Of a stretch of 64,000 nt of DNA, positions 27,711 through 36,839 are shown one piece after another. Numbering within the stretch: the first letter of the stretch is position 1; each line of letters opens with the position of its first letter. A program made the position numbers and the translations under genes. This DNA is from Candidatus Defluviibacterium haderslevense (lineage in GTDB: Bacteria > Bacteroidota > Bacteroidia > Chitinophagales > Saprospiraceae), in NCBI GenBank assembly GCA_016712225.1, contig JADJRL010000003.1, positions 2,431,501 through 2,495,500 on the forward strand. The letters are read 5' to 3'. The notes under the pieces are model-generated. The model made no database searches. It saw only the letters and a program-made list of their open reading frames with translations, and was not told where the DNA came from.

Positions 27711-29405
27711 ATGAAGAAGTTATGGCTTTTGGGTTTATTTATTTGTAGTCATTGGATTATTGCACAAGATAATCTTATACATTTAAATGAATACTACCAT
27801 TCCATACTTTCGAGTGAAGAAATATCGAATGGATATTTATGGAAACATCACACAAGTATCAGACCAATGTATCAGGACGTACTCCTTAAAGACATACTCA
27901 ATGATTCAACAAAAAGATCGCCTTTGGGCTCAAATCAGATTGGCATTAGGTATTTAATTAAAGAAAATGCAAATTATATTGTTTATCACTCGGATTCAAA
28001 TCCTAACGATATAAATTATAACAATAAAAGAACATCATTGCTCAAATATATTTATCCTGTACCAGCCTATTTTATAGCCTACCATGGAAAGTCTGGATAT
28101 TTTAATATCAACCCATTATTAGATTTGAAATGGGGATTTGAAAAAGATCGAGCGGATCCTTTATTGATGAATCGCAGAGGAATTCGAATTCAGGGAGGTA
28201 TTGATAATAAGGTCTTTTTTACAACTGAACTTATTGAATCTCAATCCACCTTTTTATCTTATGTCAATGATTATGTTGAGGAACAAAGAACCCTGCCCGG
28301 TGCTGGATTTCTTAAACCATATAAAAGTAAATTATTTGGAATCCAACATGGATACGATTATTTAATTGCAGAGGCTGATATTCATTTTAAAGCATCTAAA
28401 CATATAGATATCAGTTTTGGTCATGGTCGCCAATTTATTGGTTCAGGTGAACGCAGCTTATTTTTATCTGATTTTTCTGCACCACACTTTTATCTTAAGT
28501 TGCTTACAACTATTGGTCGGGTCAATTATTTAAATTGTTTTAGTGAATTGACTTCGGAGAGCAAATATTTTGATGATGCGGATCGACTGCTAAGTAAGAA
28601 ATATTTAGCTGCACATTATTTGAGTTACAATGTGACCAAAAAGTGGAATGTAGGTTTATTTGAATCCATCGTATTTTCAAGAAAAAAGAATTTTGAATTT
28701 CAATATCTGAACCCCATTATTTTATATAGATCTGTCGAACAAGCAGTAGGGAGTCCGGATAATGTTATGATAGGCTTACATTCTAATTTAGATCTTTTTA
28801 AATCTATTCGATTGTACGGACAAATCATTTTAGATGAATTCGTATTAAAGCAAGTGATCATAGATAATCAAGGTTGGTGGGCAAATAAATATGGTATACA
28901 ATTAGGTTTTAAATATGTAAATGTAGCATCCATTAAAAATTTAAATCTTTTAACAGAATTAAATCTGGTCAGACCATATACTTATTCATTTAGAGATAGT
29001 ACGGCTAATTATGCTCACAATCACCAGGCACTGGCTCATCCACTGGGTTCTAATTTTAAAGAATGGGTGATCAAATTGGATTACCGACTTGGAAAAAGAT
29101 GGTTTTTGCAATCCAGGAATTTTATTTCTACAAAAGGATTAGATACCTTAGAAAATAATTTTGGAGGTAATATTTTAAAACCAAATATTAGCCATAATGC
29201 TGATTTTAATAATGTAATTGGCCAAGGAGAAATGCGATTTTTAACGCATTTAGAGTTGAATATTTCTTACGCATTATGGCATAACATATGGTTGGATATA
29301 GATGGCGGTATACGCAATACTAAACTGAATAAAGAACCTTCATTAACTTATTGGTTCCAGGGTGGCGTAAGAATGAATTTAGATCGTAAACGAATGGATT
29401 TTTAA
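27711..29405 (+). CDS. RemB/Wzi-like outer-membrane barrel protein
   Basis: 564 residues with a signal peptide (WIIA, cleavage before Gln). The motifs ISFGHGRQFIGSGERSLFLSD, FSAPHFYLKL and LNPIILYRSVEQAVGSPDN are like those of the gliding-motility protein RemB and the capsule-assembly Wzi family, which form outer-membrane barrels. It starts 4 bp after lpxK, so it is part of one transcript with the small barrel and lpxK. Role in motility or surface glycan handling is inferred from family resemblance only. It ends directly next to the convergent murA stop with no gap. Confidence 0.7.
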   Translation: MKKLWLLGLFICSHWIIAQDNLIHLNEYYHSILSSEEISNGYLWKHHTSIRPMYQDVLLKDILNDSTKRSPLGSNQIGIRYLIKENANYIVYHSDSNPNDINYNNKRTSLLKYIYPVPAYFIAYHGKSGYFNINPLLDLKWGFEKDRADPLLMNRRGIRIQGGIDNKVFFTTELIESQSTFLSYVNDYVEEQRTLPGAGFLKPYKSKLFGIQHGYDYLIAEADIHFKASKHIDISFGHGRQFIGSGERSLFLSDFSAPHFYLKLLTTIGRVNYLNCFSELTSESKYFDDADRLLSKKYLAAHYLSYNVTKKWNVGLFESIVFSRKKNFEFQYLNPIILYRSVEQAVGSPDNVMIGLHSNLDLFKSIRLYGQIILDEFVLKQVIIDNQGWWANKYGIQLGFKYVNVASIKNLNLLTELNLVRPYTYSFRDSTANYAHNHQALAHPLGSNFKEWVIKLDYRLGKRWFLQSRNFISTKGLDTLENNFGGNILKPNISHNADFNNVIGQGEMRFLTHLELNISYALWHNIWLDIDGGIRNTKLNKEPSLTYWFQGGVRMNLDRKRMDF

Positions 29406-30719
29406 TTACTGACGCTCTATTCTTGCTCCGATGGCATTTAACCGTTCATCAATACGTTCATAGCCACGATCGATTTGGTGAATGGAGTTAATAATACTTG
29501 TACCGGTCGCTGAAAGCGCGGCAATGAGTAAAGCAACTCCCGCACGAATATCTGGAGAAGTCATTTCGATACCGCGTAATGGATATTTGCGATTTAATCC
29601 ATTAACTGCTGCGCGATGTGGATCACAAAGTATAATTTGTGCACCCATATCTATTAACTTATCGACAAAAAATAATCGGGATTCAAACATTTTCTGATGA
29701 ATAAGAACATTGCCTTTAGCCTGTATAGCTAATACTAAAATAACACTCATTAAATCAGGCGTAAACCCTGGCCATGGAGCATCATATATGGTCATGATAG
29801 ATCCATCCATGAAACTTTGAATTTCATATTCTTCTTGTGCAGGAACAATAATATCATCTTGTTCAAATATCAATTTCACACCCATACGCTCAAAAACAAA
29901 AGGAATAATTCCCAGCTGATCGACACGGGCATTCTTAATTCGAAGATCAGATTGTGTCATGGCTGCTAAACTGATAAAACTTCCAATCTCAATCATATCA
30001 GGAAGTAGGGTATGTGTAGTTCCCGAAAGTTTTTCTACACCTTCTATGAGAAGTAAATTTGATCCTATCCCTGATATTTTCGCACCCATACGATTGAGCA
30101 TATTACACAATTGTTGAAGGTAGGGTTCACATGCTGCATTGTACAATTGTGTAGTTCCCTTAGCCAAGACTGCGGCCATTACCACATTTGCTGTTCCGGT
30201 AACAGAAATTTCATCCATGAGGATATATGCTCCGGTCAATTTATCAGCTTGAATATTAAATTGATTGGTGTCATCATCATAATCAAAGGAGGCACCCAAT
30301 TTTTGTAGTCCAAGAAAATGAGTATCTAATCGTCTGCGACCTATTTTATCGCCTCCTGGTTTTGGAAGTACAGCTTTTTTATATCTGGCTAACAGTGGAG
30401 CTAATAACATAACTGAGCCCCTTATTTTTCTCGCATTGGATTGAAATTCGCGAGTTCCAAAATAATCCAAATCGACATCCTTCGCACAAAAAGTATAACT
30501 GTGACTTGAATGTTTTGTTACTTTAATACCAAGGCCCTGAAGCAATTCAATCAAATGCCTGATATCAAGAATATCTGGTAAATTATGAATGTGTACTTCC
30601 TCTTCTGTTAGTAGCGTAGCACATAATATTTGTAAGGCCTCATTTTTTGCACCTTGAGGTGTTAATTCGCCTTTTAATTGGTTGCCTCCTGTAACGATAA
30701 AACGATCTGATTGATTCAT
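29406..30719 (-). CDS. murA: UDP-GlcNAc enolpyruvyl transferase MurA with Asp in active loop
   Basis: 437 residues, with the inside-out EPSP-synthase-like fold. Motifs include GGNQLKGELTPQGAKNEALQIL (substrate Lys-Asn), PDIRAGVALLIAAL and IDRGYERIDERLNAIGA. It adds enolpyruvate to UDP-GlcNAc, the first committed step of peptidoglycan synthesis. The active loop reads LPKPGGDKIGRRRLDTHF. Asp (residue 124) stands where E. coli has Cys115, the residue alkylated by fosfomycin; Asp at this site is known to keep activity while giving fosfomycin resistance in other species. The minus-strand TAAATTTG box is at 30749-30756. Confidence 0.95.
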   Translation of the reverse strand: MNQSDRFIVTGGNQLKGELTPQGAKNEALQILCATLLTEEEVHIHNLPDILDIRHLIELLQGLGIKVTKHSSHSYTFCAKDVDLDYFGTREFQSNARKIRGSVMLLAPLLARYKKAVLPKPGGDKIGRRRLDTHFLGLQKLGASFDYDDDTNQFNIQADKLTGAYILMDEISVTGTANVVMAAVLAKGTTQLYNAACEPYLQQLCNMLNRMGAKISGIGSNLLLIEGVEKLSGTTHTLLPDMIEIGSFISLAAMTQSDLRIKNARVDQLGIIPFVFERMGVKLIFEQDDIIVPAQEEYEIQSFMDGSIMTIYDAPWPGFTPDLMSVILVLAIQAKGNVLIHQKMFESRLFFVDKLIDMGAQIILCDPHRAAVNGLNRKYPLRGIEMTSPDIRAGVALLIAALSATGTSIINSIHQIDRGYERIDERLNAIGARIERQ

Positions 30720-30748
30720 CTATAATTTTTAATTTTTTATTCGTTTAT

Positions 30749-30756
30749 CAAATTTA
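30749..30756 (-). promoter_or_regulatory. Promoter -7 box of murA
   Basis: TAAATTTG on the minus strand, 29 bp before the ATG; no exact -33 box. Confidence 0.45.
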
Positions 30757-30908
30757 AAAAATGTTAAAAACAATTCATTGAAGTTTTTGAATGGATCAAA
30801 AATTTAAATGGATTCATTTTTTAATCTAATGAATTCATAACAACAAATCCATTTATAAATTCAATGCTATAAACAGCTGTTTTTTATTATAAAATTCAAT
30901 ATTTTTTT

Positions 30909-33500
30909 CTAATCAAAATCTAAAGTTTCTCCCGGTTTATAGGTTTTTTTAGACTCTGTAGGTTTACTTACCATGGTTTTAGATTGATCTACAACTTTAA
31001 TTAGTGGTACATCTTCTATTTTATTGCCAATGGCTTTCCAACCTTTTACATCCACAAATTCACGTAAGGTTAATATTTCATCAAAGCGTTCATTTTTACG
31101 TTTGTATGAGAATAACACTTCTGGATTGGCATGAGTGGAAACAAAATATAATTTGGAGTCCTTATGTTCAGATATAAAATTGAATTTGGTTCCGAAGGAA
31201 GTCGTTTCGATCTTGAAACGTTTAGCCATAGCCCATTTTTTATCACCTTCAAAGTAAATGACAGAAAGTATGGTGTTGGGATTGAACTTTTCGATTAAGA
31301 TCAAATCTTCATAAGCATATCGGTTGTTCAGATCGTATTCTGTGATTTCGTAAGTACCGTTTTTATAACAGCTGAGGATTTGATCTCCTTTGTTCAATCC
31401 ACCTATTAATTTACCGCGTTCTTCGGTATTAAGACGTCCTGTGTTTTCATCATACCATATGGATTGGGATCCCAGAGTCGAAAGCCCTTTTTCTTTTAAT
31501 GTAATTTTGCGAACGGGATATTTAGTAATAATATTACCTAGTGAACTTCTTCCTTTGATTTCTATGGATGCAAAATCAAAATCAAATTGTTTGATTTTAG
31601 CGGAACATCCTGTAGTCAATTGTATGGTAATTTTTTCAGCTTCACCATCTGGATTGACTGAAAAATAAAGTACCTTGGATTTGGGATGGCCTTTGGATAA
31701 TTCATATTCTTTATCTCTGGTAATGGCCGTTACATTGAATCGTTTAGCCATAGCACGCCCGGTTTCACCATCTAGGTAAACTACATTATAAGTAGTACGT
31801 TCATCATTTTTTTTCCAGACATCTACATGAATAATATCCTTGCCTACAAATGTTTTTTCAGCAATTCTGCTCACCACAAATTTGGAATCATTTCTAAAAA
31901 CGATGATGTCATCAATGTCGGAACATTCTTTTACAAATTCATCTTTCTTCAAACCATTACCAATAAATCCATCTACTCTGTTTACATACAATTTCGAATT
32001 ATTAGCAACCACCTGGGTGGCCTGTATGGATTCGAATTCCAGAATGCGCGTTTTTCGTTCGCGTCCTTTTCCATATTTTGTTAGCAGGCGTTCGAAATAT
32101 GCAATTGCAAATTCAATGATATGATCTAAATCATGTTGAACTTGTTTGATATCAGATTCTAGATTTTTTAATTGTTCATCCGTTTGAAATTTATTATATT
32201 TTGAAATCCGTTTAATCCGAATTTCAGTTAGATGCGTGATGTCTTCTAATGTTATTTCACGATTTAATCGAGCTCTTTTATCAGCACCTTTTATGTTCAT
32301 AGAAGGCGTGATAATGTATTTTTTTAAACCGGAATCGATAGCGCTCACCACTTGTTCCCAATTGGTACATTCTTCTATGTCGCGATAGATTCTTTGTTCG
32401 ATAAATATTTTTTCAAGTGAAGTTAGATGCCATTTTTCAAGAAGTTCGTCTTTTTTTATTTGAAGTTCTTGTTGTAATAAATCTCTAGTGTGTTCAGTTG
32501 AAATTCGTAATATTTCTTGTACATTAAGAAATAGGGGTTTGTCCTTTACAATGACGCACGCATTTGGAGATATAGATACCTCACAACTGGTAAAAGCATA
32601 CAATGCATCAATACTAACTTCCGGTGAAACTCCGGGCTGTAATTCTATCCTAATCTCAACGTCTTTAGCTGTATTATCAGATACCTGTTTAATTTTAATT
32701 TTTCCTTTTTCAGCTGCCTTGACGATAGAATCAATGAGTGTCGTTGTGGTAACTGAAAAAGGTAGTTCGCGGATAACCAACCATTTTTTATCTTCCACTT
32801 CTATTTTAGCCCGGATTTTTACTTTGCCACCGCGATGACCTTGTTGGTATTCTGATACATTTATGGATCCTCCCGTTTCAAAGTCTGGATAAATTTCAAT
32901 TTTTTTACCTTTAAGCAATTGAATAGAGGCCTTTATGAGTTCAATAAAATTGTGGGGAAGAATTTTTGTAGAGAGACCTACTGCAATACCTTCTACACCC
33001 TGGGCCAGAAGCAACGGAAATTTCATAGGAAGGGCCTCAGGTTCTTTATTGCGTCCATCGTAAGATAATTGCCATTCCGTAGTTTGAGGGTTGAAGGCAA
33101 CATCTAAGGCGAACTTCGTTAACCGAGCTTCTATATATCTCGGAGCTGCTGCAGAGTCACCTGTTCGGTAATCGCCCCAGTTTCCCTGGCAATCTATCAT
33201 GAGTTCTTTTTGACCCAGATTAACCATAGCTTCTCCAATGGCTGCATCGCCATGTGGATGGAATTGCATTGTGTGTCCAATCAGGTTGGCCACTTTATGA
33301 TACCTGCCATCCTCTTTTTCGTACATACTGTGTAAAATCCTTCTCTGCACGGGCTTTAGTCCATCTTCAATAGCTGGAACAGCACGTTCCAATATGACAT
33401 AAGATGCATAATCTAAAAAATAGTCTTCATACATTCCATCGACAGTGATGATATGTTCATCCTTGTCTTTAAATTCTATAGGGTTTGAGTTTTCGTCCAT
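30909..33500 (-). CDS. parC: DNA topoisomerase IV subunit A
   Basis: 863 residues from the ATG chosen here (MDENSN). A start 30 bp upstream (33530) is in frame, but a TAATTTTG promoter box lies inside that extension. Motifs are VDGMYEDYFLDYASYVILERAVPAIEDGLKPVQRRIL, HPHGDAAIGEAMV and the catalytic Tyr in AAPRYIEARLT. A coiled middle and a C-terminal beta-pinwheel region follow. The pattern is that of Bacteroidota ParC rather than GyrA (no GQGNFGS-type loop; it reads DCQGNWGD). It decatenates daughter chromosomes together with ParE, which is not in this window. The position matching the quinolone-contact Ser80 of E. coli is Ala. Confidence 0.93.
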   Translation of the reverse strand: MDENSNPIEFKDKDEHIITVDGMYEDYFLDYASYVILERAVPAIEDGLKPVQRRILHSMYEKEDGRYHKVANLIGHTMQFHPHGDAAIGEAMVNLGQKELMIDCQGNWGDYRTGDSAAAPRYIEARLTKFALDVAFNPQTTEWQLSYDGRNKEPEALPMKFPLLLAQGVEGIAVGLSTKILPHNFIELIKASIQLLKGKKIEIYPDFETGGSINVSEYQQGHRGGKVKIRAKIEVEDKKWLVIRELPFSVTTTTLIDSIVKAAEKGKIKIKQVSDNTAKDVEIRIELQPGVSPEVSIDALYAFTSCEVSISPNACVIVKDKPLFLNVQEILRISTEHTRDLLQQELQIKKDELLEKWHLTSLEKIFIEQRIYRDIEECTNWEQVVSAIDSGLKKYIITPSMNIKGADKRARLNREITLEDITHLTEIRIKRISKYNKFQTDEQLKNLESDIKQVQHDLDHIIEFAIAYFERLLTKYGKGRERKTRILEFESIQATQVVANNSKLYVNRVDGFIGNGLKKDEFVKECSDIDDIIVFRNDSKFVVSRIAEKTFVGKDIIHVDVWKKNDERTTYNVVYLDGETGRAMAKRFNVTAITRDKEYELSKGHPKSKVLYFSVNPDGEAEKITIQLTTGCSAKIKQFDFDFASIEIKGRSSLGNIITKYPVRKITLKEKGLSTLGSQSIWYDENTGRLNTEERGKLIGGLNKGDQILSCYKNGTYEITEYDLNNRYAYEDLILIEKFNPNTILSVIYFEGDKKWAMAKRFKIETTSFGTKFNFISEHKDSKLYFVSTHANPEVLFSYKRKNERFDEILTLREFVDVKGWKAIGNKIEDVPLIKVVDQSKTMVSKPTESKKTYKPGETLDFD

Positions 33501-33517
33501 AATTCTAATATTGTGGG

Positions 33518-33525
33518 CAAAATTA
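33518..33525 (-). promoter_or_regulatory. Promoter -7 box of parC
   Basis: The minus strand reads TAATTTTG, 17 bp before the ATG at 33500. It overlaps the first codons of the longer frame and so argues for the shorter start. Confidence 0.55.
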
Positions 33526-33653
33526 CCCATTTAATTTAACATATTATAAATTAATTATATATAATATCCAATGTTAAAAAAGGCTTAAATAGAAAATGGA
33601 GCTTAATCTTTTTTAAATGCCTGCAGTCCAATCAACAAATAAAAATATAAAAT

Positions 33654-33971
33654 ATGAAAAACAGGATTTTAAATGTATTGATGCTTTTAGTCGTTTCATT
33701 AACGTATGTAAGCGCACAAGATGCTTTCCACAGAGAGCGCAGACCTCAAAAACAACAACATGAGCGAATTAGAGATGGTTATAGACATGGCGATCTCACA
33801 CCCAATGAATGTAGAGGATTACACCATCAGCAACGAGAATTTAGGATTGCTAAGCGGATGGCTGCTTGTGATGGAAAAATTTCAAAACGAGAACGTAAAG
33901 AACTTAAAAGATTAAAACATCGCAATGATCGTTCTATTTATAGAGAACGACATGATCGGGAATTCAGATAA
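33654..33971 (+). CDS. Small secreted basic protein
   Basis: A 105-residue protein: a signal peptide (LTYVSA, cleavage before Gln) and then about 85 very charged residues, rich in Arg, His and Glu. It contains RYRHGDLTPNECRGLHHQQRE and ACDGKISKRERKELKRL, a helix-turn-helix-like repeat with a DGxIxxxE pattern that looks like a degenerate EF-hand loop. Similar small proteins occur in other Bacteroidota, with no known function. It stands alone with a strong terminator directly after it. It could bind cations or nucleic acids outside the inner membrane, but that is a guess from charge. Confidence 0.75.
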   Translation: MKNRILNVLMLLVVSLTYVSAQDAFHRERRPQKQQHERIRDGYRHGDLTPNECRGLHHQQREFRIAKRMAACDGKISKRERKELKRLKHRNDRSIYRERHDREFR

Positions 33972-33992
33972 TTACGTAAAATGGGTTTTATT

Positions 33993-34026
33993 AAGTCATG
34001 CAATGCTGAATTGCATGACTTTTTTT
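33993..34026 (+). terminator. Terminator of the small secreted protein gene
   Basis: A perfect 12-bp stem AAGTCATGCAAT/ATTGCATGACTT with a 5-nt loop and a run of T, 21 bp after the stop codon. Confidence 0.9.
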
Positions 34027-34545
34027 ATAATAAGTTATAGCATTTACCAATAATAGTTTACTAAAAGTATTGCAATCATCTGTGTATCGTTCTCATGATA
34101 TTACACTTTAAGGTTTGAATATATTGAAATTGGGAATTGAGGAAGATCAATATTATACTATAAACTCTGTTCATTGACATTTCATTTCAAAATATAATTT
34201 GGAAATTATACTTAATTAGACCAATTTTAAAATTATAATTTTAGTATTGGTTTATTTATAGTTTATTATATTGAATTGCTGTGAAATACATGTTTTTTGA
34301 TAGATTAAATCAAAAAAAACCTTAGGCTTTTTTTAACAAATCTGGTGAATCATTTACTTATTCTAAGACGTTTACCTTTTATATAAATGAGATATTTGGT
34401 TTTAGTTGGCTTCGTTTTGTAAAATCGGGATTGATTTTCCCACAGGGATTAGAAAGAACCATCAGTAGCAGTACTGGTGGTTTTTTTTTTGACAACTAAA
34501 CAAGTCAAACGACTCACTTTAATTAATTAGGAATCGATTTGCCCA
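34027..34545. other. Gene-free region with possible small RNA
   Basis: 519 bp of AT-rich sequence between a terminator and a minus-strand operon end. It holds no credible ORF, but its right part contains a plus-strand terminator (34457-34490) that has no gene to end. A small RNA from about 34380-34490 would explain it. Confidence 0.45.
34457..34490 (+). terminator. Strong terminator with no gene upstream
   Basis: Stem AACCATCAGTA/TACTGGTGGTT (one T-G pair), loop GCAG, then ten T. Read on the minus strand it would be a hairpin preceded, not followed, by a poly-A, so it works only on the plus strand. Confidence 0.75.
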
Positions 34546-34722
34546 TTAAACGTCTAGATAAAAGGCACGATACAATCGCCAAGATCCATATATAAGGAAT
34601 AATATGCCCAAAGCAAGATCATAAGGCCATTCGTTGAGTACTTTTTTGATTAATAGAAAGCAGCCCAAGCTTAAGTAAGCAAGACTTAATAAGATTAAAA
34701 AGATCTTCCTGATGGAAAACAT
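34546..34722 (-). CDS. Small two-helix membrane protein coupled to TonB
   Basis: A 58-residue frame (MFSIRKIFLILLSLAYLSLG...YRAFYLDV) with two membrane helices separated by a short loop (KKVLNEWPYD), and a basic C-terminal helix containing YGSWRLYRAF. Its ATG is one base after the TonB stop (TAA-A-ATG), so it is translationally coupled and is the last gene of the ExbB-ExbD-ExbD-TonB operon. Small two-helix proteins with a GIxxxxYGxWRxYR ending occur at the same position in other Bacteroidota, as far as I recall. An accessory part of the Ton complex is plausible but unproven. Confidence 0.75.
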   Translation of the reverse strand: MFSIRKIFLILLSLAYLSLGCFLLIKKVLNEWPYDLALGILFLIYGSWRLYRAFYLDV

Positions 34723-34723
34723 T

Positions 34724-35545
34724 TTAGCCTTCCAACTTAAATTTAATAGGCAATGTAAAGTTTACAGGTACTGCTTTACCATTGTGTTTTCCTGATTTCC
34801 AATTAGGCATAGATTTTACAACTCGGACAGCTTCCTCGTCACATCCTCCTCCTATACCACGAACTACATTGACTTTAGTGATATCGCCATCCTTAGCCAC
34901 TACGAATTGTACTACGACGGTACCTTGAATATCATTCTCCCTGGCAATAGCAGGATACTTCATATTCGATTGGATATATTTCATCATAGCCGCAGGACCA
35001 TCCGGAAATTCTGGCATCTGCTCAACGAAATTAAAAACTTCAGGTTCTTTTTTTTCTTCTTCTACTACTGGTGGAGGTGGTTCTACTAATGAAGCATCGA
35101 CGCCGCCTTCTTCACCTTTTTTAGTTTCAGTAGCTATATCTTTATCCTTAATCTCCTCAACAGTTGGTGGAGGTGGTTCTTCTTCTTTAACCTCTTCATC
35201 TTTTTTCACCTTAGGAGGAACAAATTTAATTTGATCTTTAATCGGTGGTGGATCTACTTTTGGAGGTGGCGGTGGAGGTGGTTGTTTAGGATCGATAGGT
35301 GGTGGCTCAGCCAAAGTGACTTCTTTTAATTCGAATTCATCTTTCTTATCCGGAAGCATTCCTTTGACGACACGAATGATCATAGGCATGCACACCATAA
35401 TCACAAAAAATAAACTACCCAATAACATGGCCTTAGACATGTTTTTATCATAGAGCCTTCTCAATAAAAAAGCACCGTAGGATTTATTGCGGTTCTCGAA
35501 TACAATATCATCCATGCCGTATTTTATCACATCATTATTTGCCAT
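34724..35545 (-). CDS. tonB: TonB-family energy transducer
   Basis: 273 residues. The N-terminus MDDIVFENRNKSYGAFLLRRLYDKNM precedes one membrane helix (about 40-60). A Pro/Lys/Glu-rich spacer (about 85-175, with PPPPPPP) spans the periplasm. The C-terminal TonB domain starts near SNMKYPAIARENDIQGTVVVQFVV and ends with PVNFTLPIKFKL. It passes proton-motive energy from ExbB/ExbD to outer-membrane receptors. It is the fourth gene of the operon. Confidence 0.93.
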   Translation of the reverse strand: MANNDVIKYGMDDIVFENRNKSYGAFLLRRLYDKNMSKAMLLGSLFFVIMVCMPMIIRVVKGMLPDKKDEFELKEVTLAEPPPIDPKQPPPPPPPKVDPPPIKDQIKFVPPKVKKDEEVKEEEPPPPTVEEIKDKDIATETKKGEEGGVDASLVEPPPPVVEEEKKEPEVFNFVEQMPEFPDGPAAMMKYIQSNMKYPAIARENDIQGTVVVQFVVAKDGDITKVNVVRGIGGGCDEEAVRVVKSMPNWKSGKHNGKAVPVNFTLPIKFKLEG

Positions 35546-35593
35546 GGTTCATTGATTTTTTGATTATAGAATAAAACTCTTAATGTTCTCATT

Positions 35594-36163
35594 TTATTTT
35601 CTGGATTGTCCGATAGTTAAAGCGACTAATGAATCAATAGGATCTGTCACTGGCAATATGGCATATCTAGTTACACCGTTAATGGTCATTTCATCAAGGA
35701 TATCCACGGTGTTTTTTAATTTGCTACTTGGTAGTGGTTTAATCATGATGAATAAATCCTCTTTATTGCCCCATTGCTGTTGGACTTGATTTTGACGTAG
35801 TTGAATGATTTTTCTAATCCCTGTTGGGCTATAATCCACGCTATCTAAAGCTAATTGTGTTGTTGCATCAATTTCGTCCGGAGACACATACCAATAAACT
35901 TTATCATTATTCCCCAACATAAAGCTGACGGTTTTTGACATTTTAATGGGTGGTTCTTCAACTTTTTTATCATCATCTTTTGCAGGCTTATTGATTTCCA
36001 TGGTTTTTGGCTTGTTAAACGTAGTAGCCAACATAAAGAAGGTTATCAATAAGAACCCCAAGTCCACCATAGCAGTAAGATCCACACGGGTAGACATTTT
36101 CTTCGATCTAGCTTTTTTGTGACCCTTTTTACCTCCCCCCTGGGGGACATTCATTTCAGCCAT
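35594..36163 (-). CDS. exbD: ExbD-type biopolymer transport protein (second copy)
   Basis: 189 residues: a basic N-terminus (KKGHKKARSKKMSTRVD), one membrane helix (LTAMVDLGFLLITFFMLATTF) with the proton-relay Asp, and a periplasmic domain. The second of two adjacent exbD paralogues between exbB and tonB, as is usual in Bacteroidota. Confidence 0.92.
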   Translation of the reverse strand: MAEMNVPQGGGKKGHKKARSKKMSTRVDLTAMVDLGFLLITFFMLATTFNKPKTMEINKPAKDDDKKVEEPPIKMSKTVSFMLGNNDKVYWYVSPDEIDATTQLALDSVDYSPTGIRKIIQLRQNQVQQQWGNKEDLFIMIKPLPSSKLKNTVDILDEMTINGVTRYAILPVTDPIDSLVALTIGQSRK

Positions 36164-36205
36164 GATTTACTTTTTATTTATAATTTAATTGAATAGGTCC
36201 TAAAA

Positions 36206-36808
36206 TTATTCTTTTGCCGCACGAGCCGAAGTAATGATGTTGAACTTATTTACTTTTCGGTTTTGTAAAGCTTCAATCAATTTATCAAATGATTTGTATT
36301 CCGTTGTTTTATCACCTTTAATGGCAATTCGCAACAAATTATTTTCTTGTCTTGAAAACAAGATTAAATCTTCAATTTGAGCACCACCTGTAGTATCAAT
36401 TTTTAGTCCAGGCTGTTGTATACTGGCTCGTTCATTAGGTTCTTTGTCCAAAAAGGCAGGTAAGGCTCTAATATCCATTCCCCAAAGTTCCAAGGTACGG
36501 AAGGCATCTTTTTGTTTTGGAGTAAAGGTCAACTGATATTGAGTTGCCAATCGATCCAATAACTTCAATCGAGTGATTTGATCATCCAGACCAAAGAATA
36601 TTCTCCCATCAGGAGCGATATTGAACATCATGATATCCTTATCCGGAATCGGGATTCGGGCAGTTGATGAAGGTATATCGATCTGAACAACTTCAGCAGC
36701 CCGAAATTTAGTGGTTAGGATAAAAAAAGTTAACAATAAGAAAGCCACATCACACATGGCAGTCATGTCTATTGCGGTACTTTTACGAGGTATTTTAACC
36801 TTTGGCAT
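36206..36808 (-). CDS. exbD: ExbD-type biopolymer transport protein (first copy)
   Basis: 200 residues with the membrane helix AIDMTAMCDVAFLLLTFFILTT containing the proton-relay Asp, then a periplasmic domain ending FNIITSARAAKE. It is less conserved than the second copy. It follows exbB by 31 bp on the same strand. Confidence 0.92.
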   Translation of the reverse strand: MPKVKIPRKSTAIDMTAMCDVAFLLLTFFILTTKFRAAEVVQIDIPSSTARIPIPDKDIMMFNIAPDGRIFFGLDDQITRLKLLDRLATQYQLTFTPKQKDAFRTLELWGMDIRALPAFLDKEPNERASIQQPGLKIDTTGGAQIEDLILFSRQENNLLRIAIKGDKTTEYKSFDKLIEALQNRKVNKFNIITSARAAKE

Positions 36809-36839
36809 ATCTAATAGATTAGATGATCAATGAAATAAA

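Noticed and set aside
33501..33530. Longer start for parC
   Set aside because: It would encode across a TAATTTTG promoter box; the internal ATG at 33500 fits the family better. Not fully excluded.
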